DNA of 64,000 nucleotides from Macrothele yani (taxonomy: Eukaryota; Arthropoda; Arachnida; Araneae; Macrothelidae), in assembly GCA_039090855.1 (NCBI GenBank), contig CM076995.1, positions 120,974,270-121,038,269 on the forward strand, read 5' to 3'. The first letter of the stretch is position 1, and the number at the start of each line of letters is the position of its first letter. Position numbers and translations under genes: made by a program. The notes below the pieces were generated by a model that had not been told where the DNA came from, searched no databases, and saw nothing but the letters and a program-made list of their open reading frames with translations. Below, one piece after another: positions 43,658 through 54,707 of this stretch.

Positions 43658-45771
43658 TCAACCATTATCAATCCACTGCTGGACGAAGGTCTCCCCAAGT
43701 TTCCTCCACAACGGTCTGTCTTGTGACAGTCTCCTTAATGTCACCCCTGCATACTTTCGAATTTCATCCACCCATCTCCCATGTGGTCTTCTTCTGGGTC
43801 TTTTCCTGTCCCTTGGAATCCAATCTGAAATTTCGGCTATCCATCGATGATCTGTCCTTCTGGCAGTATGCCCAGCCCATTGCCATTTCAGGGATTTAAC
43901 TCTGATCATGATGTCTTCCACTCTTGTCATTTTTCGGATCCACGAGTTCCTCTTCTTATCTCTCCTGGTTACACCAAGTATGCACCTGTTCATGCTTCTT
44001 TGAGTTGTCTGCAGCCTTTGTATGTCTCTTTTAGTTAAGGTCCACGTCTCTGCACCATACGTAAGCACTGGAAGGATGCATTGATCAAACACTTTTCTTT
44101 TAAGACATAATGGCATATTGCTCTTGAAAATTATGCCGTTTCTTCCAAAAGCTCTCCAGGCAAGTTTTGTACGCCGATTAATTTCTTCATGAATGCGACC
44201 CTCACTTGATATCTGTTGTCCAAGATAAACGTACGTGTCTGTTATCTCCAGCTTTTTTCCATCAATCGATAAATCTTCATTTCTTGTAAAAGCATTGAAC
44301 ATCACTTTTGTCTTCTGAAAGTTCATTTTTAATCCCACTTCTTTACTCTTGTCAGCAAGTTCCTGGATCATACTCTGCAGCTCTGATGGGCTAGTTGCAA
44401 AAATGACTACGTCATCAGCAAAACGAAGGTGGGTTAGATAATCTCCATTAATCTTTACCCCTTGTTTTCCCAGCTCAGTGACTGAAAAACACCCTCCAAT
44501 GTGGCATTAAAGAGCTTCGGAGATATGGTGTCACCTTGTCTCACTCCCTTTCCAATTTTTATGTGTGTTGTATTTTCAAACAGCCTAATCTTTGCACTTG
44601 CATTTTCATAGATGTTATTAATAATATTAATGTATGCATCTTCAATACCGCAGGTTTTCAGAGCCATTGTAACTGCTGATGGTTTCACCGAATCAAAGGC
44701 TTTTTCATAATCGATAAAAGCCATGCACAATGGAAGTTCATATTCCCTCGCTCTTTCAATTAGTTCTCTCAGCACATGGATATGATCTATTGTGCTGTAG
44801 CCACTCCTGAATCCAGCTTGTTCTCTCGGTTGAGCCATGTCCAGTGTTACCTTCAGCGGTGTGAAAGAACTTTAGTGAAGATTTTATAAACTACTGATAG
44901 GAGGCTGATAGGTCTGTAGTTTCCGAGATCCTCAATGTCACCTTTCTTATGTAGCAGGATCATTGTAGCGGTGTTCCAATCCTCAGGAATCTTTCCTTCA
45001 TTAAGGCATCGAGTGAAAATTTGGGCGAGTACTGTTTCGATTTCTCCACTTGCTTCTTGTATGATGTCTACAGTAATTCCATCTTCTCCTGGAGCTTTTC
45101 CCCGCTTCATGTTCTTGATTGCATGTGCAACTTCTGCTGGAAGGACTGGAGGAACTCTGGTACTGGTATCTTTCATGATGTCTGTATTGCATGTATCATC
45201 CCTTTCATATAATTTGGAGTAGAAATCTTTCACTCTTGTCAAAATTTCGCCTCTATTTCTTGTTACAGAACCATCTTCTTTTCTCAGTGCCATAATCTGT
45301 TTTCTTCCCTTACTGAGATGTCCCTTTGCTATCTTTAGGCTTTGGTTGCTTTCAATTGCTTTCCTCACTAGTTCACAGTTGAATTTTCTTACGTCTTCAG
45401 TGATACCTTTTTCGTACTGTCTTGCATAGCTCTATATATTCCACTTTGGAAGTCACATCTTCTTTAGTTGTCCTCATCTCTCTTCTTTTTTTCATCAACA
45501 TTTTCGTTTTTCCAGATAATTTATTTACATGCAACTTGTTCTTAGACCCAGCTAATTTTGTTGCTGTTTCCATAAGAGCTTTGGTTACTTTTCTGTTAAC
45601 TTCAGAGATGTCCACTTCTTCCGATGTTAGGCCTTCTAAAGCAGAGAACCTGTTCTTCAGTTCCAACTTGAAGGTATTATGGTGTTTTTTAAGGTTGGTT
45701 ATGTCAATAGATTTTGTTTGTCTTATGAGCTTGCCACGTTCAAGTTTAGTGTTGAGGTGCATTTTACATCT
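43658..45771 (-). pseudogene. RTE-like ORF: linker, RT and C-terminus (downstream half)
   Basis: Minus-strand frames 45777-45397 (RCKMHLNTKLERGKLI onward), 45368-44853 (linker to RT fingers), 44838-44455 (QAGFRSGYSTIDH to VRQGDTISPKLFN) and 44371-43658 (KTKVMFNAFTR to FVQQWIDNG). The FADD box is near 44410-44425 between frames. Breaks at about 45390, 44845 and 44450 are single-base indels relative to 28992-31950. It is very close in sequence to that copy. Confidence 0.85.
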
Positions 45772-45777
45772 CACCAA
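45772..45777. repeat. 6-bp target site duplication (left), CACCAA
   Basis: CACCAA precedes the AGTAGTAG terminus. The same hexamer follows the right terminus at 60179-60184. The undisturbed RTE copy at 29830-29850 has TTGGTG once at the equivalent site. Confidence 0.9.
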
Positions 45778-45994
45778 AGTAGTAGAAAAGGACGGATCCG
45801 AGCTTAAACCGGAGCCATAGACTTAACATTAGGTGTCGGCCGGAGCAGCCGGAGCCAGCCGGAGCAAGCTGCAGCCGAGCAAACGGAGGGGGCGTGGTCA
45901 GTAGTAGCCATCAGGAGGATGAGGGGGTGTGGCATGGGTGAGGATGTAGGTGGCGCTAGTGTGTTGTGACGATGCTGATGTACTGCCCCCTTGC

Positions 45995-46690
45995 GGTGCT
46001 TCTTGGAACTTTCGATTGATATTTGATTTTGAGAGATGGCAACGCCCGAGTGAGAAAGGGGTTGGATATAGGGGGATGGCAACTCGATGTGCTTCTAGCG
46101 GTGCTTCTTGGAACTTTCGATTGATCTTTGATTTTGAGGGATGGCAACGTCCGAGTGGGAAAGGGGTTGGATATAGGGGGATGGCAACTCGATGTGTTGC
46201 CCCCTAGCGGTGCTTCTTGGAACTTTCGATTGATCTTTGATTTTGAGGGATGGCAACGCCCGAGTGGGAAAGGGTTGGATATAGGGGGATGGCAACTCGA
46301 TGTGTTGCCCCCTAGCGGTGCTTCTTGGAACTTTCGATTGATCTTTGATTTTGAGGGATGGCAACGCCCGAGTGGGAAAGGGGTTGGATATAGGGGGGAT
46401 GTCAACTCGATGTGCTGCCCCCTAGCGGTGCTTCTTGGAACTTTCGATTGATCTTTGATTTTGAGGGATGGCAACGGCCGAGTGGGAAAGGTGTTGGATA
46501 TAGGGGGATGCCAACTCGATGTACTACCCTAGCGATGCTTCTTGGAACTTTCGATGGATCTTTGATTTTGGGGATGGCAACGACCGAGTGGGGAAAGGGC
46601 ACTGCGTAGGTGTTAGATATGATGATGCTTCTTGGAACTTTATTATTTCGATGGATCTTTGATTTTGAGGGATGGCAACGACTGAGTGGG
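45995..46690. repeat. ~109-bp tandem repeat array, left end of Polinton
   Basis: About seven units marked by TTCTTGGAACTTTCGAT, GATCTTTGATTTTGAGGGAT, GGCAACGCCCGAGTGGG and CCCCCTAGCGGTGC. The inner copies decay toward 46690. Reading frames across the array are repeat artefacts. Confidence 0.9.
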
Positions 46691-49558
46691 GTCCGTTGGG
46701 AATTTCTGCATTTATTCCTGTGTTTTGCAAGCAAGATTTCCCCTCTTCAATACTATTTTTCCCCCGCAGGAAATGTTTGCGTAACGATGCTGGGAATTTT
46801 CTTTCCAAGGGAATAAAAATGCTCCTAAGGTCTTAGCGAGGTTCTAACTGACGATGATTTGGTTTCCAAAAATAGTCAGGGGGTCAAATGGTTTTCGTGT
46901 ACTACGTATTCCCTATATATATATTTTTAAATTACTTTTACGTTATTTCTTCATGTGTTTTTATATATTTTTTGTATGTTTTGAGGGAGTTTTTTCGTGT
47001 AGATGTAATGAATTTTCTGGGGAACTTTTCTTTTTCCTCCATTCAATTTTATTTCAGACCATGAGACGAGGAAATGCTTCTTTAGAAATTATTTCGTTCT
47101 TGTTCGCAGTAATTACTGGACATAGACTTCATGTTAATTCTGAGTCTTTCACCCCTGCAATAATATTTTCTCGTAATTTTTTCGTATGTTCAAGAACTCT
47201 ACAGATCTTTCCCAGTTAAAATTCTGCTCAAACAATATTTTCGGTCTTTATTTCCTTATAGCTTCCCAATTTCCGATATTTTTCTTCCTCTATCTTTGAA
47301 ATTTCATTAAACTTCTCAATAGGTCAGGATTCTTTTTCTTGGACAAACTTATGAGGCCTTTTATTCAGACTATCTTTTTTCCATTTCATTTCAGCAAACG
47401 ATTATTTTAGATGCAACAAATCGTCAGATTTTGGTTTCCTTATATAGCATATTTTCCAACTAGCTTAAAAATATTCCTCAAAGCTTGCATGTATGTCAAA
47501 TATACATTTTTTTATTCTTTCGTAGTTAGCCATACTTTTCGTGGACTGCCTCGACAGGAAAGCATTCAATGTCAAGACATACAATCTAAAACCTTTTTCT
47601 TTCGATAAAATTTGTATTCTTTGGGCTGAATATTTTCTGTCTCGTCCGAAAAAACATTCATTCTAGAGGCAAAGCGACTAATTCCGTTCTTCCCATAAAC
47701 ATTATTTTTTTTATTATATTTGATATTCAGAGTTGTATACATTTACTATCCAAAAAAGAGATATATTTAATGTAAAGGTATATTCTTCCAAGCTGGGGAA
47801 ATATATGTATATCTTAGTTCATTTCAGTTAAAGGAAATGCATCTTTATATTTCAATATGAAAAAGAAGCCCTATAAGTGAAAGCTCAACCTAAAGACGGA
47901 TAGATTGTTCACACTCTCTCTACTCTATGACATTTCTTTACTGAATATACCATGGCCTTTTTTTTCATGAACTGCTTTAAAATCTTCGTTCTCACTTTAC
48001 TATTGTCAGATTCCATGTCCCTCCAGTTCTTTACTGAGAAACAGAAGCATTTATTCAATTTTAATTTATTAAGAGAGTAGAACTCTTTTAGGCTTTCGAA
48101 GTACTTTCAAGTCTTTCATTACGAAAATTTTCATTGTCATGAAAGAAGCCATAATCGAGATGATTTACTATCGTTTCAATGAAAGTGTTTACGCATTCAT
48201 TGCTATGATGTCAGATTTCATTTTCTTATACTTCGAACAGAAATGAGTTTGAATCATTCGTCGAGAAAACATTTCTTTCATATATATATATATATATATT
48301 TTTTTTGCCTCCGAATCAAACGAACTCAAAAAATAAGAGACGCACTTTAATATTTTTTTTTCCTCTTATGAGAGGAATACGGGAATATGATACCAAAATT
48401 AAAGAATAAAGAATATCGACTTTCCTCTCAACACCGTACATCTACGTTTTTTTTTATTTTTTTTATTTTCAATAAGCTATTTCTATATTTTTACAACTGA
48501 ATAGAATTATTTATTGAAAAAGTCTAAGTAAGACGAAAAATGGTTTTGTTGATTGCCTAAGAGGATGATTTTGGAAATTTTCGTTTTCTGGTAATTGTAA
48601 AAATCTCATAGAATAACATGGGAAAACTAGCATGCATAAAAGACTGTTTTGGATCGAGTAAATTGAAAGAATTTTACAAAGTTCATTTCAGAAAAGTACA
48701 TTCCTTCCTAGTGTCAAAAACGAATCACTTCGTTTTTCTAAGATACACTTTGGAATCTTATAAAAGTGCATAGGGTCAAAAACGATTTTGATGATTTTAC
48801 TAAGATGACAGATTTCGGATTTCTTGTGATAGAAAATACAGTGAATTTCCCATTGAATAACATGGGAAACTGCGAAATTTAAGAAGCACGTTTTCGTTCA
48901 AGTAAAATATTTTAAAAGTCTTTTTCGAATCAGTTGAAAACAGACAGGGTGTGTTTCTGAACAGTTCATTATTTCCCAAGATCAAAACGAATCACTTCGT
49001 TTTCTTTTCTTTTTTTTTCCTAATGTGCGTTTCTGAAAGAAGTAAAAATAGTTTAGCTAGAAAATTGGAAAGATATTTTTATGAATCCTAGACTGGTTAT
49101 TTTCGTATAGCTAGAAGGGTCTTCAGTGAGAGCACTTATTCTCTTTACAAACTAAGAGAATGAAGTGTAGTCAGTTTGAAAAAATTCAAACTCCCCTAAA
49201 TTTAGCCTTTTGTCCTGGTTTCGACTCAATACTGTAAAGCATTGCTCTCAGACCAGTTGAATTCCTGGCCCTTAATGAAATACATTAAGCCTTTCCCTTA
49301 AAAATAAGCAATATCTTCTTCAATACCAGATCCCCAATAAATTTCTTTAAGAGTTATTCATTCCCACTTTTACTTTTTAAAACTTAAAATTCATTATTAT
49401 TTAACTCATTACAAAAAATGAAACTCATTCATACAGAAAAAATATAAATGAATAAAAATAAATAAAGTAGTCCTAAAAAGGACTGTTTTTCTGGGTCCCC
49501 TTCATACAGCTGCTCCATGATCGGTATAAGGAATTTTTTTTTTTTACCTGCTGATATC
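46691..49558. other. Left-arm non-coding region with diverged internal repeats
   Basis: A/T-rich and without convincing genes. At 48540-48770 and 48775-49010 two diverged units share ATAACATGGGAAA and end in the hairpin-forming AACGAATCACTTCGTT. A TA repeat lies near 48280-48298. The only long frame (46854-47219) is low complexity, rich in Phe, Ile and Tyr, and unsupported. Confidence 0.55.
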
Positions 49559-50323
49559 TCAGCACATTGACTTCACAGTCTCTAGCAAGTTCTTTACAAT
49601 TATACTTTCCAAGAACGCTTTGGACGGGACATGGTCTCCAGTGACTGCAACAAAAGATTCTGCTAGAATCTTGGGGTTAAGCAATGCAACGGCATCATCG
49701 AAATACTTTTGCCACTTGGATTCGGGGGTGGCATATGCACAGCTGTGGGCCGTGATGTTTGCGAATATGCGATTTGGGGGTTGGTGGCACTCCATACAAT
49801 AATATAAGTTATTGACATGTTCCTGAAGGCGATCCCTTACCATGTCAGCAAGCATGATGAAAAACTCTTCATCTGAGATGGAAGCAACAGGGGAAGAAAT
49901 CCTTGGATGGTACAAAACAGCCTTTCTAAAGACAGGTCCAAATAGTAGTTGAGTAATACTGTCCCATATTTTTCCACATTGATCAATAAGAGTTCCAAAT
50001 TGTTGACAAGTCAGCTTTATCGGAACAGGATTCAATCGACGAAAACCATGAATTCTGGGGGAAAGCACTTCTAACGTGTAACTGCCAGAAGCATCTAAGA
50101 GGGAAGGACAGCAGGAAACGATAAGTTCACGATTAATCAAGATGTCACAATTCATGCCTTGAATCCAGTGTGATTTTCCCATGAATTTTCGGAACGTTGA
50201 AGCTGACATTGTTATTCCATTCTTAGAAGGGTAGAAAGATTCCCCATCTTTCCTATAACTTCGAATATGAACTCTGATTGTATTATGGAAATCAGACACT
50301 TTAACGAATGCGTTACCCCCTAA
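49559..50323 (-). CDS. PC4-like (p15 coactivator-like) protein, left-arm copy
   Basis: 247-residue frame (plus about seven more codons upstream) ending TGA at 49559. The start of the frame, FVKVSDFHNTIRVHIRSY then RKDGESFYPSKNGITMS, resembles the PC4/Sub1 single-strand-DNA-binding domain (beta strands followed by a GRKGISL-type turn). The remaining ~190 residues are not recognised and include CMECHQPPN. It has no upstream ATG before the PC4 motif: it overlaps the end of the AlkB-like ORF in the -1 frame. Start by frameshift, splicing or a non-AUG codon is possible. A single-strand-binding role in DNA replication or transcription of the element is inference. Confidence 0.5.
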   Translation of the reverse strand, partial: LGGNAFVKVSDFHNTIRVHIRSYRKDGESFYPSKNGITMSASTFRKFMGKSHWIQGMNCDILINRELIVSCCPSLLDASGSYTLEVLSPRIHGFRRLNPVPIKLTCQQFGTLIDQCGKIWDSITQLLFGPVFRKAVLYHPRISSPVASISDEEFFIMLADMVRDRLQEHVNNLYYCMECHQPPNRIFANITAHSCAYATPESKWQKYFDDAVALLNPKILAESFVAVTGDHVPSKAFLESIIVKNLLETVKSMC

Positions 50324-51231
50324 ATGGAAATGATGAGGGGGATATCATTCAAAGAAATTCCCAATTCAACACATGACTTGGAAGCTTCAGAACATACCTT
50401 CTTTGCTACAGCATCGGAAACTTTAGTAGAGGAAGATGATCGCTTCATGTTAAAAGCTGGAGGAAGAGAATCGAAGGAAATTGCTGGAAGCGTTGAGGTC
50501 GGGAGCGAAGGGTGCTGACGGGTCGAAGACAGAGAACAGAATGAGTTAGCTTTGAATTGTTCAGGCAAAACTGATAAGAGGTTGGAGTTCGTCACTTGTT
50601 TACTGCTTGAGAGGTAAAGAGCAGAGTCATGGGGAAAAGAACACTCGGTTATCATCTTTCTAAAGGTCAAATTCAATCTAATGTTTGGAGCATTCTTTTG
50701 TCGAGGCAGACCATGACTCCAATACGAATTAGTTGGTGGCAGGATCTGTAGTAAAGTTCCAGATCTCAAAGATAAGGAAACTGGTTTAAACCCGTTTCGC
50801 TTGAAAACAAAGTCTCTTTCTTGTCCGAGAGATACTGATGCAATACAAGACAAAGGATCTAATTCAGCTTCGTCATCACGATGATAATTGATTCTATCAT
50901 CTCCATTTCGATATTTATTAATTAAAACAAAGTTGAAGGATTCACCACATTCTTTCTCAACATAAAGCTTGATTTCCTGAAGTAACGGCGTCCAAGGGTT
51001 AGGTTCTAAGCACAAACCGCTAAAAGTGTATTTCAGATTGGGGTCCCCGAAGGCAGCATGTTGTCTGGGAATGGAATATGATTTTCCATAAATTTTGATC
51101 TTGGAGAATTCTCCACTTAAATATTCCACTTCTTCTTCCAAGCGGGAAAAGTAATGAATAGCTTGAGTTGAGGAGAACAGCTGAGAGTAATGGAAATGAA
51201 GTCTTTCCTTGTTATGTCGAAGAGGCAGCAT
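50320..51231 (-). CDS. ALKBH2-like 2OG-Fe(II) dioxygenase (AlkB family), left-arm copy
   Basis: 303 residues from the ATG at 51231. ALKBH2-type enzymes remove alkyl groups from DNA bases using Fe(II) and 2-oxoglutarate. Seen: PRQHAAFGD (55-63), a substrate-loop motif of ALKBH2/3; FNFVLINKYRNGDDRINYHRDDE with the HxD iron ligands His117 and Asp119; the distal His173 in SYWSHGLP; and Arg185 and Arg191 in RLNLTFR for 2-oxoglutarate. All key residues are intact. A ~110-residue Ser-rich C-terminal tail (193-303) is not part of the fold. An AG|GTATGT near the 3' end could be a splice donor. It is flanked by PolB and the PC4-like ORF. Confidence 0.9.
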   Translation of the reverse strand: MLPLRHNKERLHFHYSQLFSSTQAIHYFSRLEEEVEYLSGEFSKIKIYGKSYSIPRQHAAFGDPNLKYTFSGLCLEPNPWTPLLQEIKLYVEKECGESFNFVLINKYRNGDDRINYHRDDEAELDPLSCIASVSLGQERDFVFKRNGFKPVSLSLRSGTLLQILPPTNSYWSHGLPRQKNAPNIRLNLTFRKMITECSFPHDSALYLSSSKQVTNSNLLSVLPEQFKANSFCSLSSTRQHPSLPTSTLPAISFDSLPPAFNMKRSSSSTKVSDAVAKKVCSEASKSCVELGISLNDIPLIISI

Positions 51232-52385
51232 TTTTTTCTCAGGAAGGGAAACAACTGAAGTCCGTCCACTAAATTAACTGAATTGAGAATGAAGAAGGAG
51301 AGCTTGAGATAGGCTGACGAGTGACCTCATGACTCTCAAGGTGAAATTCATTATAGTTTTGATAAGAACTTTTTTTCCCCCATGAGCTAAGAGATCCGTC
51401 AGAAGAATATTCTCTTTGGGAAAACTAAGAAATCCCCCTCCCCCATAACTAACATGAAAAAAAAAACAAAAAAAAACAAGGTTTTATCTAGAAATTCGTA
51501 CATGAAGAAATTTAGAAAGCTTATGTTCCTAATAGTCAATCTATAAAGTTAGAAGACAAAACATTTACTTGGTAGAATTAAATAATTCCCCACAGAAATG
51601 GAGTTGGCAACACTTGACTTTAAAAAAAAATCTCGCTGAATGCATCTCCGACAGGTCCTCGAAAAGTACTTTAAAAAAAAACAGAGGAAATATTGAGGGC
51701 AAATGTAGATTTTCATAGCAACGTGATCACCTGAATTCACTAGAAATTCAGACAGCTCAAGACGTAGGTAGCATCTAATTCAACTCTGAATCTAAAACAA
51801 TGGACTGGCTCCACACATTTTTAAGATGAGGTATATTTGAGAGGAGGATTTTCATGTAAAAAAATCTTTTTCCTGCATTAAATGATTTCAGGAGTGCAAT
51901 AACTTGGGAAGCAACTTGAAAATCTTGATGAGAGTAAAATCTTGAACATACGTATTCACGAATTCCAAGTGAATAAAAAATCACAACTTGTTCATGAGAG
52001 TAAAATCTTGAACATGCGTATTCACGAATTCCAACAGGAAAAGATTTCATGAATAAAAATCTTGGAAAGCATCCTGAAATTCTTCATGAGAGAAAATTAA
52101 AAATTTTGAGACGGTGCATTCTTCACGTGAGCAAAACAATAATTTTGATTAAATTTTCTTCGAAAAGTTTTCTAGAAATCCAAGCGAGCAGCAACAAAAT
52201 GACGGAGACATAGCATAGAGCAGAGAATTTTTTTTTTCTTGAGTGAAATCTTCTCGAACAATGAGTTAAAGACTTGAAACATTCTGTAATTCTTCCTGAA
52301 CAATCTATGCCGTGTGGACCCCTTCATGCCAAGCGCAGTTTATTAGCATGGAGTGGTTCGAATACAGGCAGCTATTTTGTTTTTA
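51232..52385. other. Left-arm spacer between AlkB-like gene and PolB fragment
   Basis: It holds a ~65-bp direct repeat (about 51938-52036) around GAATTCGTGAATACG, CATGTTCAAG and ATTTTACTCTCATGA, which yields a repetitive but unsupported frame. No other gene. Confidence 0.5.
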
Positions 52386-52795
52386 TTTTTTTTCTTGGAG
52401 GTTCTCCAGAATTTAATGAAAAATGACCGTAGGGGAGGGTATGTATATTGTCCGAGGATACGACTCGCTTGTTGTCATATGGGGAAAGAGATGTTTTGTT
52501 TATGACAACAGTAAAAACAGAATGTTTCAAGCTTCGAATGCTATAACTCATGTTCTTTTTTCTTGCTTGTGAAAGAGTGAAGACTTGAAGTCGTTGAGGC
52601 GAAGTTGCTGTGAAACGACGGTTTTGCTCACGCCTTTGGCTTTCTTAACTTCTTCTTCATCTGTAGCATACGCATACATTTTTGGTCTAAGACCAACAAA
52701 TTCTTTTATGGCAGTTCCATGGGTCTCATCTTTAAATTTCCCAATCACTTTTTTGTTTTTAAGACAAAATAGAGGGTGCGATGGGGGGTAGGAAC
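52386..52795 (-). pseudogene. Polinton-type DNA polymerase B, C-terminal fragment, left-arm copy
   Basis: The minus-strand frame has DTSSYPPSHPLF, KNKKVIGKFKDETHG and EFVGLRPKMYAYA, the conserved thumb/C-terminal part of Polinton protein-primed PolB. A shift after HKQEKRT (about 52550) leads to the terminal SIRSLKHSVF, NKTSLSPYDNKR and LPYGHF segment, ending at about 52386. The same shift is in both arms, so it predates the palindrome or is genuine. Truncated N-terminally at the strand-switch junction (~52800). Confidence 0.85.
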
Positions 52796-52922
52796 TGGTG
52801 TCTATGCATTTTAATGTCACCCACCTCACCTTCAACAAACCCATTTATTTGGGAGTCGCCATTCTAGACATCTCTAAAACTAGGATGTACGACTTCCATT
52901 ATGAGGTGATGAAACCTTTATT

Positions 52923-53144
52923 TCAAGAAAACATTTCCATATCTTTATATAGATCTTCTGTTTTTATGTGATAGAAGAAACTATCAGTATCCATATAAAG
53001 AATGGAAATGTTTTCTTGAAATAAAGGTTTCATCACCTCATAATGGAAGTCGTACATCCTAGTTTTAGAGATGTCTAGAATGGCGACTCCCAAATAAATG
53101 GGTTTGTTGAAGGTGAGGTGGGTGACATTAAAATGCATAGACAC
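52923..53144 (-). pseudogene. Polinton-type DNA polymerase B palm fragment spanning the loop
   Basis: The minus-strand frame runs from the right arm through the loop. It has TFNKPIYLGVAILDISKT, MYDFHYEVMKPLF and ILYMDTDSFFYHIKTEDLYK, including the family-B motif C (DTDS) metal ligands. It breaks off at the start of the left arm. In a normal PolB the DTSSYP...KVIGKFKDE part would follow within a few residues. Here that part lies beyond an inverted copy of this same fragment. Not functional. Confidence 0.88.
52951..52992. other. Unique loop of the 14.4-kb palindrome
   Basis: About 42 bp not repeated in either arm. It is bordered by an imperfect stem (52941-52950 with 52993-53001, one unpaired base) and then by the perfect arms. 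Confidence 0.8.
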
Positions 53145-53149
53145 CAGTT

Positions 53150-53556
53150 CCTACCCCCATCGCACCCTCTATTTTGTCTTAAAAACAAAAAAGTGATTGG
53201 GAAATTTAAAGATGAGACCCATGGAACTGCCATAAAAGAATTTGTTGGTCTTAGACCAAAAATGTATGCGTATGCTACAGATGAAGAAGAAGTTAAGAAA
53301 GCCAAAGGCGTGAGCAAAACCGTCGTTTCACAGCAACTTCGCCTCAACGACTTCAAGTCTTCACTCTTTCACAAGCAAGAAAAAAGAACATGAGTTATAG
53401 CATTCGAAGCTTGAAACATTCTGTTTTTACTGTTGTCATAAACAAAACATCTCTTTCCCCATATGACAACAAGCGAGTCGTATCCTCGGACAATATACAT
53501 ACCCTCCCCTACGGTCATTTTTCATTAAATTCTGGAGAACCTCCAAGAAAAAAATA
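53150..53556 (+). pseudogene. Polinton-type DNA polymerase B, C-terminal fragment, right-arm copy
   Basis: Mirror copy of 52386-52795, with the same frameshift near 53388 and the same end in a PRKK stop at about 53556. It is oriented outward, toward the right terminus. Confidence 0.85.
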
Positions 53557-54707
53557 AAAACAAAATAGCTGCCTGTATTCGAACCACTCCATGCTAATAA
53601 ACTGCGCTTGGCATGAAGGGGTCCACACGGCATAGATTGTTCAGGAAGAATTACAGAATGTTTCAAGTCTTTAACTCATTGTTCGAGAAGATTTCACTCA
53701 AGAAAAAAATTCTCTGCTCTATGCTATGTCTCCGTCATTTTGTTGCTGCTCGCTTGGATTTCTAGAAAAACTTTTCGAAGAAAATTTAATCAAAATTATT
53801 GTTTTGCTCACGTGAAGAATGCACCGTCTCAAAATTTTTAATTTTCTCTCATGAAGAATTTCAGGATGCTTTCCAAGATTTTTATTCATGAAATCTTTTC
53901 CTGTTGGAATTCGTGAATACGCATGTTCAAGATTTTACTCTCATGAACAAGTTGTGATTTTTTATTCACTTGGAATTCGTGAATACGTATGTTCAAGATT
54001 TTACTCTCATCAAGATTTTCAAGTTGCTTCCCAAGTTATTGCACTCCTGAAATCATTTAATGCAGGAAAAAGATTTTTTTACATGAAAATCCTCCTCTCA
54101 AATATACCTCATCTTAAAAATGTGTGGAGCCAGTCCATTGTTTTAGATTCAGAGTTGAATTAGATGCTACCTACGTCTTGAGCTGTCTGAATTTCTAGTG
54201 AATTCAGGTGATCACGTTGCTATGAAAATCTACATTTGCCCTCAATATTTCCTCTGTTTTTTTTTAAAGTACTTTTCGAGGACCTGTCGGAGATGCATTC
54301 AGCGAGATTTTTTAAAGTCAAGTGTTGCCAACTCCATTTCTGTGGGGAATTATTTAATTCTACCAAGTAAATGTTTTGTCTTCTAACTTTATAGATTGAC
54401 TATTAGGAACATAAGCTTTCTAAATTTCTTCATGTACGAATTTCTAGATAAAACCTTGTTTTTTTTTGTTTTTTTTTTCATGTTAGTTATGGGGGGAGGG
54501 GGATTTCTTAGTTTTCCCAAAGAGAATATTCTTCTGACGGATCTCTTAGCTCATGGGGGAAAAAAGTTCTTATCAAAACTATAATGAATTTCACCTTGAG
54601 AGTCATGAGGTCACTCGTCAGCCTATCTCAAGCTCTCCTTCTTCATTCTCAATTCAGTTAATTTAGTGGACGGACTTCAGTTGTTTCCCTTCCTGAGAAA
54701 AAAAAAA
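53557..54707. other. Right-arm spacer between PolB fragment and AlkB-like gene
   Basis: Mirror of 51232-52385, with the direct repeat at about 53905-54015. No gene seen. Confidence 0.5.

Noticed and set aside
45956..46734. Overlapping frames across the 109-bp array (mirrored at 59218-60207)
   Set aside because: They simply translate the tandem repeat in several frames; 109 is not a multiple of three.
46854..47219. 121-residue frame in the left arm (and mirror 58728-59093)
   Set aside because: Phe/Ile/Tyr-rich translation of A/T-rich DNA with no domain.
51775..52050. 91-residue repetitive frame near the AlkB-like gene (mirror 53888-54163)
   Set aside because: It arises from a ~65-bp direct repeat; composition and absence of a family match argue against a gene.
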